This document shows positions 24,689 to 33,437 of a DNA stretch of 64,000 nt, in pieces. The notes beneath the pieces were generated by a model. It was given only the letters and a program-made list of their open reading frames with translations, did not search any database and was not told the DNA's origin. The stretch is from CBDFLT01 sp965249225. GTDB taxonomy: Bacteria; Chloroflexota; Dehalococcoidia; Lucifugimonadales; G963668185. The translations under genes were made by a program, and so were the position numbers. How positions within the stretch are numbered: position 1 is the stretch's first letter; each line of letters opens with the position of its first letter. The stretch is from the NCBI GenBank assembly GCA_965249225.1, contig CBDFLT010000009.1, positions 853,651 to 917,650 of the forward strand. Reading direction: 5' to 3'.

Positions 24689-25489
24689 TCAAAAGACCGC
24701 CAGGTCTTCGTCCATCTGGTCGGTGATGAACATGAATCCGGGAGAGTGGGTGATCATCAGCGGTGGTTTGGAGTTCATGGCCACAACCTGTGGGGTTACC
24801 CCGCAAGCCCAGAACACGGGGACCTCTCCATCTTCGACAGGGGTGGGATCGCCGAGGTCTGGAGTGGCAAGGTCCCGTATGCCGATGGCTGCCGGATCGC
24901 CGATATGCACCGGCGCGCCGTGGACGGCGGGAAACCTGGACGTAATCTGGACGGCTCTTACCACCTTCTCTCGTGGAATCGGTCTCATGGAGACCACCAT
25001 CGGGCCTGAGAGCATGCCCGCCGGCGTGGTCTGGATGCTGGTGATGTACATGGATACGATGGAGCAGCGGTCTATGTGGCGCAGCGATAAGCCTCCGTTC
25101 ATCAGCGCCGCCTCAAACGAGAAGCTGCATCCCAAGAGGAAGGAAACGAAGTCGTCGCGCCAGTATTCAGAGATGTTGTCCGGCTCGTCGACGAGGCGAC
25201 CGTCTTTGTAGACACGATACTTGCCCAGATCGAGTCTGAGGTCGGCTCCTGGTGCCGTTTGCTTGGGTTCAGCCGATCCCGCCACCACTACCTCAATAAG
25301 AGGGCACGGCTTGGGATTGCGCTGGCAAAACAGGAGGAAGTCGAACGCCAGCTCCTTGGGCAAGATGACGAGATTCGCCTGCACACGGCCAAGGGCCATG
25401 CCGCTAGTCGTGCGCGCCAGCTCGCCTCTGCGAATCAGTCCCCTTAGCTCCTGTGGAGAGTCGGGTAGATCGGAAACCTGCGTGTCCAT
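24689..25489 (-). CDS. Putative hydro-lyase DUF1445, homologue of the N-terminal half of D-glutamate cyclase
   Basis: About 266 residues from ATG 25489 (AAAGG 8 nt upstream; ATG 25495 is the alternative). Family hallmarks are a start like SPQELRGLIRRGELARTTSGMALGRVQANLVILP, then NISEYWRDDFVSFLLGCSFSFEAALM, FPAVHGAPVHIGDPAAIGI, and PVFWACGVTPQVVAM with HSPGFMFITD near the end. The family is annotated as putative hydro-lyase (YcsI-like) and is fused to DUF4392 in animal DGLUCY. Here the two are separate adjacent genes 43 bp apart, this one first. Likely D-glutamate or related amino-acid metabolism; direct activity unproven. Confidence 0.85.
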   Translation of the reverse strand: MDTQVSDLPDSPQELRGLIRRGELARTTSGMALGRVQANLVILPKELAFDFLLFCQRNPKPCPLIEVVVAGSAEPKQTAPGADLRLDLGKYRVYKDGRLVDEPDNISEYWRDDFVSFLLGCSFSFEAALMNGGLSLRHIDRCSIVSMYITSIQTTPAGMLSGPMVVSMRPIPREKVVRAVQITSRFPAVHGAPVHIGDPAAIGIRDLATPDLGDPTPVEDGEVPVFWACGVTPQVVAMNSKPPLMITHSPGFMFITDQMDEDLAVF

Positions 25490-25560
25490 AATCATGGCCT
25501 TTCAAATTGAATGGCTGCGCGTAAACCTCTGGTTAGGCCCAGACCATGAGGTGCAGCTAA

Positions 25561-25589
25561 ATTATCACGGCCCCATGGGCGCGCGTCAA
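25561..25589 (-). promoter_or_regulatory. Promoter of the D-glutamate-cyclase-like pair
   Basis: Minus strand: TTGACG (25584-25589), 17-bp spacer, GATAAT (25561-25566), about 70 bp upstream of the DUF1445 start. Confidence 0.7.
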
Positions 25590-26069
25590 GGAACCGACAC
25601 CCGGCCCCGGCCACTGTTGCCTATAGAAGCCATTTCCAGGGGCAGCGCTCAGAGACCGTCGGATGGGTGGACCCACCCCTGTGCCCGTGGGAACCGTCGT
25701 GTGTAATGGCAATGTAGCTACCGGCCGCCTTTTGTGACCACATCGAAATGACACGGAAAACCTTTCTGCGGCTATGATGCGCCGCAATTGCCTCAAACAT
25801 GGATGATATCGGTCAGCTTTCGTCGCTAGCATGGCAGATTCCGCACCATATGGGAATGTTGCTTGAGCAGAGGTAAAGAATTGCCCGCTATAATCGTGCC
25901 AAAGATGGGAACGCTCATCCTCCGTGGCAATTCAGATAGTTTTCGCGCAAGATGCGACATGCCGGCCCAGGCGGGCGCCGAATCGAGCGCTACGACCAAG
26001 CCTGACAGAAGTCAACCCGCCGGCCTGCCTTCTTCTCGAGATTGAACTAGAGGCATCTGGGGGTGCAAG
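25590..26069. other. Intergenic region upstream of the LuxR-type regulator
   Basis: No gene supported in 480 bp. A perfect TATAAT on the plus strand (25889-25894) has a TTGAGC 20 bp upstream, too far for a standard promoter, so it is only a weak candidate for the regulator gene. Confidence 0.4.
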
Positions 26070-26684
26070 GTGACAATCGCAGGCAACAGCCCATTTCCGG
26101 CGGTCGGACTGCTGGTCCGCGCTCTGGAAATCTCCTCGGACCCGGTAGAGATCACCGGCATGGATGGCTCCATCCTGCTGGTGAACGACACCTGGTGTCG
26201 TTCATTTGACCGTGACAGACGCGACGTCATCGGCGTTAAATGGGACGCCGTCCACTCAGGCGAGTCACTGGGGGAGTTCCTCAGGGAGGACCCGAAGGGC
26301 AAGGCATACCTTCTAAAACACACCCTGGGTAAGATGGATGAGCTAATCCGCACCATCCACGATGTGGCGGCGGGGAGGACTGTTCTGGACCCGATCATGG
26401 TGGAGAAGCTCACTTCCCAGAAGGGCATCTCTGAGAACTCGCCGCTGGCCGAGCTGACAAAGAGAGAGCTAGAGGTCCTCTCTCTGATGGCGAAGGCGTG
26501 TACGAACGGCACCATCGCCAGCATCCTCTACATCCAGCCCCGGACGGTGGAACATCATATCAACAGCATCTTCAGCAAGCTGGGCATCAACCCTGACACC
26601 GGGCAGCACGCCCGTGTCCAGGCGGTCCTGGGCTATCTAGAGGCCACGGAGCGAGCGCGGGAGGAGTCCCCCAGCCGCTGGTAA
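26070..26684 (+). CDS. PAS-domain LuxR-family transcription regulator
   Basis: 204 residues from a GTG with a weak G-rich ribosome site. Residues about 12-75 form a PAS fold (LEISSDPVEITGMDGSILLVNDTWCRSF, DVIGVKWDAVHSGES). Residues 75-125 are a linker. Residues about 130-195 are a LuxR/GerE helix-turn-helix (LTKRELEVLSLMAKACTNGTIASILYIQPRTVEHHINSIFSKLGI). No receiver domain is present, so it is a one-component regulator sensing a ligand or redox state through PAS. Unusual: an insert (NPDTGQHARVQ) between helix and C-terminus. Targets unknown; the amidase lies downstream behind its own promoter. Confidence 0.82.
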   Translation: MTIAGNSPFPAVGLLVRALEISSDPVEITGMDGSILLVNDTWCRSFDRDRRDVIGVKWDAVHSGESLGEFLREDPKGKAYLLKHTLGKMDELIRTIHDVAAGRTVLDPIMVEKLTSQKGISENSPLAELTKRELEVLSLMAKACTNGTIASILYIQPRTVEHHINSIFSKLGINPDTGQHARVQAVLGYLEATERAREESPSRW

Positions 26685-26836
26685 ACCGCTCCGCCGGGTG
26701 ATGCCGACGAAGACGTCCCGCCCAGAGAGATCTCGATAGCTCTCTGCTGCACCCTTTCGACCGTTCCCCATTAGCCAGGAAGTGGAATCTCTACTTGAGG
26801 GATACCCTGTGGACCGGCGGAGGTATCCTCAGTCCG

Positions 26837-26865
26837 TTGACACTCGATTTGCGGCGGCATAGGAT
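26837..26865 (+). promoter_or_regulatory. Promoter of the amidase gene
   Basis: TTGACA (26837-26842), 17-bp spacer, TAGGAT (26860-26865), about 48 bp upstream of the ATG. Confidence 0.7.
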
Positions 26866-26912
26866 AGCCAGTGCTCTAACGGGACCATCCCGCTGGATCC
26901 AACGGAGTCCTT

Positions 26913-28334
26913 ATGCCCCACAGCGATCTTGCGTTTACCTCCGCATCTGAGCTTCTGCGACTAATCAGCGAGAAACAGGTCTCTCCGGTGGAGCTGACCG
27001 AGCTGTACCTGAGGCGGATCGAGGAGTTGGACCCCCAGCTCAACTCTTATCTCACCGTGGATCACGAGGGGGCGCTTCAGTTCGCAAAAAAAGCCGAGGC
27101 GGCGACGACACGAGGAGAGTCCTTTGGCCCACTGCACGGGCTGCCCATTTCCATAAAGGACCTAGAGCCCACCAAGGGGATCAGGACAACCTCAGGCTCC
27201 CTAATCTTTAGGGATAGAGTTGCAGATGAGGACTCGATTGTGGTCGAGCGGGTGCGGCAGGCCGGGGCCGTCATCCTGGGCAAGACCAACACACCCGAGT
27301 TCGGGATGTCGGGCACGACGGAGAACAGGTTGGGGGAGCCCTGCCGCAACCCGTGGAACACCGATCGGACCTCAGGAGGCTCCAGTGGAGGGGCCGGTGC
27401 GGCGCTGGCCTCGGGACTATGCCCCCTGGCCACGGGCAGCGACGGCGGAGGGTCGATTAGGATTCCCTCCAGTTTCTGTGGAGTGTACGGAATCAAGCCC
27501 ACCCAGGGTAGGGTGCCTCAATATAAGGGGGCTAGTAGCTCCGGAATCGCCAACCAGCTCAGCCAGTCCGGTCCCATGAGCCGGACGGTGCGTGACTCGG
27601 CGCTGCTTCTGCAGGTGCTTGCCGGGCATAACCGTAGAGACCCGATCTCGCTCAGGGAGCCACCCCCCGATCTAGTAGAGGCCGTCGACAGGGAGGTGGC
27701 GGGACTGCGGATCGGGTGGAGCGCCGATTTCGGATTCGCGGCCGTGGACCGGGAGGTTGTGGAGACCACTTCCCAGGCCGCTCTCGCATTCGGGGATTTG
27801 GGATGCACGGTAGATGAGGCGGACCTGGTCTTCGAGTCGGCGTTCGATGCCTTCATGGTGGTGTTCTGTACCAACCTCTATACCGCCTTCGGGCATCTAA
27901 TGGAGGACCAACGAGCCCATCTCGCCGACTACGTCGTGCGAATCCTCGAACTGGGCCGGGCGCACACGGGCGCCGACTATTCTAGGGCGCTGGGCTATTT
28001 CGACCGACTCAAGGCCCAGTTCGCAGACCTCTTTAGTAAGTACGACCTGCTCTTGTCCCCGACGATGGCCGTGTCGGCTTTCCCGATAGGCCAGCCGCCT
28101 ACGGAGATAGATGGAAGGAAGGTGGACCCCTGGTTCGGGTACCTCCCTTTTACCTTTCCCATTAACATGATCGGGCATCCGGCGGCCAGCGTGCCCTGCG
28201 GGTTCTCACACGACGGCATGCCCATCGGGCTGCATATAATTGGCCGTTTGGGGGACGAATCCACGGTGGTTGCAGCGTCGGCGGCGTTCGAGCGCGCCCG
28301 TCCCTGGGCGAATCTGAGGCCGCCGGTGTCGTGA
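26913..28334 (+). CDS. Amidase-signature family amidase
   Basis: A 473-residue enzyme of normal family length. The Ser-cisSer-Lys triad is visible: Lys82 (SIKD), the Ser of GGSSGG (157/158) and Ser181 (GGGSIR), in the typical run GLPISIKD, TNTPEFG, NPWNTDRTSGGSSGGAGAALASG, GSIRIPSSFCGVYGIKPT. The C-terminus has FPINMIGHPAASVPCGF and GLHIIGRLGDE. No signal peptide, so cytosolic. Hydrolyses an amide; substrate not predictable. Not accompanied by GatB/GatC, so not tRNA amidotransferase. Start is a clear ATG. Confidence 0.92.
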   Translation: MPHSDLAFTSASELLRLISEKQVSPVELTELYLRRIEELDPQLNSYLTVDHEGALQFAKKAEAATTRGESFGPLHGLPISIKDLEPTKGIRTTSGSLIFRDRVADEDSIVVERVRQAGAVILGKTNTPEFGMSGTTENRLGEPCRNPWNTDRTSGGSSGGAGAALASGLCPLATGSDGGGSIRIPSSFCGVYGIKPTQGRVPQYKGASSSGIANQLSQSGPMSRTVRDSALLLQVLAGHNRRDPISLREPPPDLVEAVDREVAGLRIGWSADFGFAAVDREVVETTSQAALAFGDLGCTVDEADLVFESAFDAFMVVFCTNLYTAFGHLMEDQRAHLADYVVRILELGRAHTGADYSRALGYFDRLKAQFADLFSKYDLLLSPTMAVSAFPIGQPPTEIDGRKVDPWFGYLPFTFPINMIGHPAASVPCGFSHDGMPIGLHIIGRLGDESTVVAASAAFERARPWANLRPPVS

Positions 28335-28488
28335 ACGGGCCTACGACTCAAGCACGGCTCTCTGACCGCGGCGCTCTAGGGTGGCTTCTAGCGGTTACTC
28401 CCACTCACGCCGGATCGCACCAGGGGACTGGATGGCAGGACAAACGAGTATGTTCTCAACAGAGCGACCGTCTTTGGAACGGGAACTA

Positions 28489-28851
28489 CTAGACGATCTC
28501 GGTCTTGCTGTCCCGCCTCGTAAGGGCGATGTGCGCGAAGTCGGAGTCGGCCGTTGCCCCGTGCCAATGCTTCTCATCCGCAGGGATGAGAACTGTATCT
28601 CCCTCTCTTACCACCGCCTGTTCGTTTTCTGTGGCGACGATGCCGGTACCCGAGGTGACGAACAGCACCTGATCGCTGGTGTGAGTATGGAGCCGGTTTC
28701 TGACGCCGGCGGCAAAGCTTATGATATTGAAGTTGAAGTCATTGCTCCCGCCTAGGCCGACGAGGGCGTACCGCGACACCTCTCCACCGGTAAAGATGGG
28801 CCATTGGGAGATGTCTTCACGAGGGGCTTCATCGCTTCTAGTGACCTTCAT
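28489..28851 (-). CDS. Small cupin-domain protein
   Basis: 120 residues from ATG 28851, which has GGGAGGGAC just upstream; the frame is open 126 bp further but without a site. A single cupin: motif 1 RLHTHTSDQVLFVTSGTG, motif 2 EGDTVLIPADEKHWHGATADS. Metal ligands (two His of HTH, a Gln in place of Glu, His of HWH) are mostly present. Cytosolic. Role unknown; such small cupins act as isomerases, dioxygenases or sensors. An insertion-sequence end fragment begins 126 bp upstream. Confidence 0.85.
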   Translation of the reverse strand: MKVTRSDEAPREDISQWPIFTGGEVSRYALVGLGGSNDFNFNIISFAAGVRNRLHTHTSDQVLFVTSGTGIVATENEQAVVREGDTVLIPADEKHWHGATADSDFAHIALTRRDSKTEIV

Positions 28852-28977
28852 TGTCCCTCCCAGGTTATGGAGCAGCCAGCGCAAAAACCTGTATCCGGCT
28901 TCTAGCACTTCGCAGAGAGTCAACGTTCCCAGCATACTGTAAGCGTCAACAGTAAAACCGACGGCGAAGTATAGCAC

Positions 28978-29089
28978 TGTGTATCGTCAGCACATTTGGG
29001 ACAGCTGATGGGGAATTGAGAAGCGACAATTAAGGCGATTATCCTGGCTCAGGTAGGAGAGTAGATTCACGGAAGTGAAAGGAGCCAGG
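28978..29089 (+). mobile_element. 112-bp left-end fragment of the IS3-type element
   Basis: It begins with the left terminal repeat TGTGTATCGTCAG and runs to the base before the orfA start codon, where the right end of copy A begins. It shares with copy A the variant GATTATCC (GATTGTCC in copies B, C, D), so it derives from copy A or its sibling. Together with 30520-30631 it forms a 112-bp inverted repeat. Confidence 0.9.
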
Positions 29090-29157
29090 TGTACGTCGTC
29101 AAAACAAGTGGGACAAAAGGGGAGCCTTTAAAGCGTGCAACTTGGACGCTAACCGGC

Positions 29158-30150
29158 TCAGGCAGTTCTCAGATTTGCCAACCTCCGTTCGGCTAGACTC
29201 TTTTGCTTCACCTCCTGTCTCGTCGCCAGTATGGCGTCTTGGCGTCCGTGGTACATATCCGCCGGCGTGATGTTCCCCAAAGCCTCGTGATAGCGCTCGT
29301 AGTTGTAGTACCTTACGAAGCCCTCCATAGCCGCTACAAGCTCTTCCAGGCTGTGGTGGACAAAGACGTTGACCTTAGCCTTGGCTGTGCGATGGTACCG
29401 CTCCAACTTGCCGTTGGTCTGGGGATGGAAAGGTGAGGCGAAGATGTGTTTCATGAACCTGGCCCTTAGGAACTCGTCCAACGCCCTAGACAGAAAGCCT
29501 GGACCGTTGTCGCTCAGAAGGGCTGGACCTGGCTCTACAGGCGCCGTCGGTTGACCGGTGAACTCCACCGCATCCTGGACCACGTCGATGATGTCGGCAC
29601 TGCTCATGCTGGTCTGCACCCTCCAGCCCACGATCATCCTGGAATAGTCATCCAGCACGCTGATCAGGTAGTAGTAGCCCCAACCCACCACGAAGAAGTA
29701 GCTGGCATCGGTCTGCCATAGCTCATTGGGCCTGGCAGTCTTGGTGTGAAACTCCTTTCCTGCTGGGAAGCCCTTGGTCTCGGGCGGCTTGATGAGCCCC
29801 GCTTCCTTCAGTATCCGGTATACGGTGGACTCGGAGACGTACATGACCTGTTCGTCCACCAGGGTGGTCGCCACCTCTCTCGGGCTCAACGATGGGTGCT
29901 CCAACGCATACCTGACCACGTACCGTCTTTGCTTTGTAGCCAACCGGTTCCACACTCGCCTGGGCTCTGGTGGCCGGTCTACCAGACCGTTAAACCCCTT
30001 GTCTCGATACCTGCTCTTCCAGCGGTAGTAGGTCGAGGGTGCTATCTGCAACTCTTGGAGGGTCTGCCTGACCGGCAGAGGAGACCTCTCGACGATCTGA
30101 AGGACCTCCGCCTTGAGCTGGGCCTCCCTTCTCACATAGGGCTTGCCCAT
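29158..30150 (-). CDS. IS3-type transposase OrfB, copy A
   Basis: 330 residues with a helix-turn-helix near residue 35 (IAPSTYYRWKSRY) and an rve integrase core: first Asp in WQTDASYFFV, second Asp in LLSDNGPGF, Glu in NGKLERYHRT. The DDE triad is intact. Identical to copies C and D by eye. In this family OrfB is made mainly as an OrfAB fusion through a frameshift at the A7 run just upstream. Cuts and joins the element ends. Confidence 0.92.
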   Translation of the reverse strand: MGKPYVRREAQLKAEVLQIVERSPLPVRQTLQELQIAPSTYYRWKSRYRDKGFNGLVDRPPEPRRVWNRLATKQRRYVVRYALEHPSLSPREVATTLVDEQVMYVSESTVYRILKEAGLIKPPETKGFPAGKEFHTKTARPNELWQTDASYFFVVGWGYYYLISVLDDYSRMIVGWRVQTSMSSADIIDVVQDAVEFTGQPTAPVEPGPALLSDNGPGFLSRALDEFLRARFMKHIFASPFHPQTNGKLERYHRTAKAKVNVFVHHSLEELVAAMEGFVRYYNYERYHEALGNITPADMYHGRQDAILATRQEVKQKSLAERRLANLRTA

Positions 30151-30155
30151 GGGCT

Positions 30156-30519
30156 CTAACCGAGGCTTTTTTTCAGGACCAGGTTCTCCACCGACAGCTG
30201 AGCAACAAGTTCCTTGAGCCGCTCGTTCTCGCGCTTCAAGGCATCGACCTCCGCCTTGTTCGCCTCCCGTAGCGTGTCACCCTTCAGCCTCGACTTGCCC
30301 GCCTCCATGTAGTCCTTGAGCCACTTGTAATAGACCCCGGGGTTGATTCCCTCTCGCCTGCACAAGGCGCTGACTGATATCTCCCCGCGGATCCCCTCTA
30401 TGACGATCCGTACCTTCTCCTCAGGTGTGTACTTGCGACGTGTAACGTTTCTTGGTCCGTCGGACCACCTGCCTCGCGTTCTCGTCGGCTTGATCGTAGC
30501 TTCGACTGACTTCCTGCAT
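30156..30519 (-). pseudogene. Transposase OrfA, copy A, frameshifted
   Basis: Starts MQEVSRSYDQADENARQ like the other copies, but an extra T (AACGTTTCTTGG instead of AACGTTTCTGG on the plus strand) shifts the frame in the first third. The downstream part keeps the recognition helices (LCRREGINPGVYYKWLKDY) and a coiled-coil tail ending LVLKKSLG. Probably cannot make OrfA or OrfAB, though OrfB is intact. Confidence 0.85.
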
Positions 30520-30631
30520 CCTGGCTCCTTTCACTTCCGTGAATCTACTCTCCTACCTGAGCCAGGATAATCGCCTTAATTGTCGCTTCTCAATTCCCCA
30601 TCAGCTGTCCCAAATGTGCTGACGATACACA

Positions 30632-31019
30632 CCTTCCAATTTTGCACAATCTGCTGAATCGTAACAAGTCGGATGCCGACGCCGAGGAGGAAATGACCGC
30701 CGGACTCGACCCGTCGCTGGAGCTTAGTCCAGAGCCGGCCGAGGAAGAAGTGGAGCCGGCCGAAGACGTACTAGAGATCGAGCCGGAAACAGAGGAGGAA
30801 GAAGAAGAGGAGGGGGAGAGCGAAGCGGAGGAGGGGGAGGAGGAAGACGACCTCGATCGCCTCGACGACTCGCTGCGCGATGTTTTCGACGAAGGCCCCC
30901 TCATGGACCCGAATATACAGGGCCTTCTGGAGCGGGTCGAGGTAGTTGATGCCCAGGCCCTGGCGAACGAGCTGCAGGATTTGGCGCAGTCCATAGGGGC
31001 CACGGAGTCAAAACGGTAA
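30632..31019 (+). pseudogene. Acidic protein, probably 5'-truncated by IS copy A
   Basis: The frame runs from the IS border (LPILHNLLNRNKSD) without a good start; a TTG at 30642 has no ribosome site. It encodes a strongly acidic stretch (about 50 residues, mostly Glu/Asp/Pro) followed by a helical end (LDDSLRDVFDEGPLMDPNIQGLLERVEVVDAQALANELQDL). No family recognised. It lies 20 bp before the MoxR gene on the same strand, so it was probably the upstream member of that operon and a larger protein before the IS arrived. Confidence 0.55.
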
Positions 31020-31039
31020 ATATGCTAATGGTGAACTAG

Positions 31040-32008
31040 GTGGAGCTAAAGACGACGGAACCGCAAGAGGAAGACCAACCAGCTCTGAGCGAGAATTTTG
31101 GAGAGCAACTATCGGCCCTAGTGGCCAACATCAGGAGAGTGCTGGTAGCTTCGGAGAGCACAATCCGCCTCAGCCTGCTCGGCCTGTTCTGCGAAGGGCA
31201 CGTCCTTCTCGAGGATTTACCCGGCATCGGAAAGACCCTGCTAGCTAAGACGATCGCCGGATCAATCAACGGCAAATTCACCCGCATCCAGTTCACTCCT
31301 GACCTCCTGCCTACGGACATAACCGGCACCTCGATCTTCGACTTGTCCAGAGGCCAGTTCGAGTTTATGCCCGGCCCCGTTTTCGCCAACATCGTGCTGG
31401 CGGATGAGCTAAACCGGACGGGACCCAGGACCCAGTCGGCGCTACTTGAAGCGATGGGCGAGCACCAAGTGTCTAGCGATGGCACGATGCACGTGTTGCC
31501 GCGCCCGTTCTTCGTAATCGCCACCCAGAACCTGGCGGAAACCCACGGGACATTTCCCCTCCCCAACTCCCAGCTCGACCGGTTCCTGATATCGATGCAA
31601 CTGGGCCTCCCGGACCGCTCTCAGGAGATGGAGATCCTCGACCGATTTGAGCACGGTATGCCGGAGATCGATCCAGTCCTGACCGCTGAGCAGGTGGTGG
31701 AAATGCAAGGGGTGGTCCGAAAAGTACAGGCGGCGACGCCGGTCAAAGGGTATATCTTGAATATACTAGAGGCGAGCCGCAGGCACCCAGCGGTGTCCCT
31801 GGGAGTGAGCCCACGAGGAGGGACCTTCCTCCAGCGTGCCGCTCAGGGGTGGGCGGCGTTCGACGGGCGCAGCTTCGTGACACCCGAGGACGTGAAAGAG
31901 GTGGCTGTGCCGCTGCTGGCGCACCGCATACTCCTGCGAATGGGTGAACAGGTAGCCGCTTCCGACTGCATCAACGAGGTACTAGAAACGGTACCTGTGC
32001 CCGTATAG
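31040..32008 (+). CDS. MoxR-family AAA+ ATPase
   Basis: 322 residues from a GTG with a poor ribosome site, consistent with coupling to the upstream frame. Walker A LPGIGKTLLAK (about residues 58-68), PDLLPTDITG, Walker B IVLADELNRTGPRTQSALLEAM, sensor ATQNLAETHGTFPLPNSQLDRF. MoxR ATPases act as chaperones that mature partner complexes, and the usual DUF58 and transglutaminase partners follow in order. Cytosolic. Confidence 0.92.
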   Translation: MELKTTEPQEEDQPALSENFGEQLSALVANIRRVLVASESTIRLSLLGLFCEGHVLLEDLPGIGKTLLAKTIAGSINGKFTRIQFTPDLLPTDITGTSIFDLSRGQFEFMPGPVFANIVLADELNRTGPRTQSALLEAMGEHQVSSDGTMHVLPRPFFVIATQNLAETHGTFPLPNSQLDRFLISMQLGLPDRSQEMEILDRFEHGMPEIDPVLTAEQVVEMQGVVRKVQAATPVKGYILNILEASRRHPAVSLGVSPRGGTFLQRAAQGWAAFDGRSFVTPEDVKEVAVPLLAHRILLRMGEQVAASDCINEVLETVPVPV

Positions 32009-32019
32009 AGGTACCGGAG

Positions 32020-33240
32020 TTGATTACCGCAAGAGGCGTCGGCTTTCTTATCGCTGCCGTTGCACTGTTTTTCATTAGCAGCGCCACCTCCGTGGGCTGG
32101 GTGCGGATCGTTGACGCCGTGCTGTGGGGGATGCTGGGGCTATCGCTACTCCTCCAATGGTTTACGGTGGTCTCCCTTTCCGCACGCCGCCGCCTGCAAT
32201 CCCCGGCACAGACCGGCGATTCGCCGAGCCCCATGGAGGACGACGAAGTAGATATCGAGCTCCAGCTACGCAACAGACGCTTCTATCCCCGCAATTTTCT
32301 CGCCGTGACCTTCGACTGCCCCTTTGCCGACCCGCAGTCACGACAGCAGCGCCTATTGGTGGCCAACCTTCGGGGAGACAGTGAAATTCGGCTGACCAGC
32401 AGGATCCAGTGCTACCGAAGAGGTATGCACCGCATGAAGTCGGTCATCATCGAGTCCAGGGTGCCTTTTGGCCTGTTTCGGCGAAGGAGGCGATTAGACG
32501 CACCCCTGTCGGTCCTGGTTTACCCCCGAGCGCTCCCTTTACACCGGCTGGCACTGCTGGAGGGTTCACTGGGCACGGTGCCCCGTGCCCACATTTCAAG
32601 AGTAGGCCAGGATGTCGTAGGCTCAAGGCCGTACCATCCAGGAGACCCACTCAGGCACATCCACTGGCGAAACACGGCCCGGCTGGGTGAGCTGGCCGTA
32701 AAGGAGCTGGAGGAGGCCACGGAGAAGTCGGTGACTATTACCTTTGACGTTCAGCACGACATCGGAGACGGCCGTGAGACTACACTGGAGTACAGCATCA
32801 AGCTGGCGGCCAGCGTCGGCCTATTCGCCCAACGTGCGGGCGAGGCGGTCCGCGTGGTGGCGGGTGTGTTGGACGGGCAGTGGACCGCCGCAACGCCCTT
32901 TCTCACAGAGCTTGCGCTGCTGGAGGCCGGTGACTCGCCCCCGTTGGGCGAGCTTGTTCAGAGGATTTCACCGACATCTAAGGCCATCTTAATCGTCCGA
33001 GCGGCCGACCTGGATGGGGCCAGGGCGCTGGCCAACAGTGCACCTCGACTTCCTAGCCTCGCCGCCGTGGTGCTGGAGGGCTTTGGAGAGGGAGAGCGGC
33101 CAGATGCGGCCACCACCTCTCTACGCAGCGCCGGGATTCCAACGGTAGTATGCCGGCCAGGAGGTCTAGAAGAGGCCTTGGCTTCGTTGGGAGAGCCCGG
33201 AACGCATTACGCCAGCGCAAAGAGCTACGCGTCGCCTTAG
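32020..33240 (+). CDS. DUF58 domain protein
   Basis: 406 residues from a TTG 11 bp after moxR. Two N-terminal membrane spans (GVGFLIAAVALFFISSATSVGW, IVDAVLWGMLGLSLLLQW), then a domain ending in the DUF58 signature GSRPYHPGDPLRHIHWRNTARLGELAVKELEEATE and a von Willebrand-like tail. Typically works with MoxR and a membrane transglutaminase. Its last 52 bp are duplicated 214 bp downstream (33380-33431); the copy continues as a frame overlapping the next gene, which was probably the original C-terminus. Confidence 0.88.
   Translation: MITARGVGFLIAAVALFFISSATSVGWVRIVDAVLWGMLGLSLLLQWFTVVSLSARRRLQSPAQTGDSPSPMEDDEVDIELQLRNRRFYPRNFLAVTFDCPFADPQSRQQRLLVANLRGDSEIRLTSRIQCYRRGMHRMKSVIIESRVPFGLFRRRRRLDAPLSVLVYPRALPLHRLALLEGSLGTVPRAHISRVGQDVVGSRPYHPGDPLRHIHWRNTARLGELAVKELEEATEKSVTITFDVQHDIGDGRETTLEYSIKLAASVGLFAQRAGEAVRVVAGVLDGQWTAATPFLTELALLEAGDSPPLGELVQRISPTSKAILIVRAADLDGARALANSAPRLPSLAAVVLEGFGEGERPDAATTSLRSAGIPTVVCRPGGLEEALASLGEPGTHYASAKSYASP
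33166..33217 (+). repeat. 52-bp direct repeat, copy 1 (3' end of DUF58 gene)
   Basis: Identical to 33380-33431. It encodes part of the DUF58 C-terminus (LEEALASLGEPGTHYAS). Confidence 0.9.
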
Positions 33241-33379
33241 GAAGAGGAACCAACCGAGGCCTGACCACATTAATGCGCCCAAGGGGCCAACGTGGCCCGC
33301 TGGAAACCACTGCTGAACATCTTCGAACTACCCCTGCAATCAATTCAATCCAGCATATGAAGGGTTATTCAGAGGTTCC

Positions 33380-33431
33380 CTAGAAGAGGCCTTGGCTTCG
33401 TTGGGAGAGCCCGGAACGCATTACGCCAGCG
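33380..33431 (+). repeat. 52-bp direct repeat, copy 2
   Basis: Perfect copy of 33166-33217. Read in the DUF58 frame it leads on to GTDDNDRRT and a stop overlapping the transglutaminase start, a normal coupled arrangement. The 162 bp between the copies would then be an insertion. Confidence 0.9.
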
Positions 33432-33437
33432 GGACTG

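Larger units (their letters stand above)
29090..30631 (-). mobile_element. IS3-type insertion sequence, copy A (1542 bp)
   Basis: Right end TGTACGTCGTCAAAACAAGTG at 29090, left end TGTGTATCGTCAGCAC on the minus strand at 30631; ends match over about 26 bp with mismatches. Encodes a helix-turn-helix orfA and an rve-type transposase orfB. One extra T near 30447-30451 breaks orfA. Flanks show no target duplication: the left flank is the IS fragment, the right is a truncated acidic-protein gene. Confidence 0.93.

Noticed and set aside
30642..31003. Poly-Ser frame on the minus strand opposite the acidic gene
   Set aside because: Low-complexity antisense of Glu/Asp codons; no start signal.
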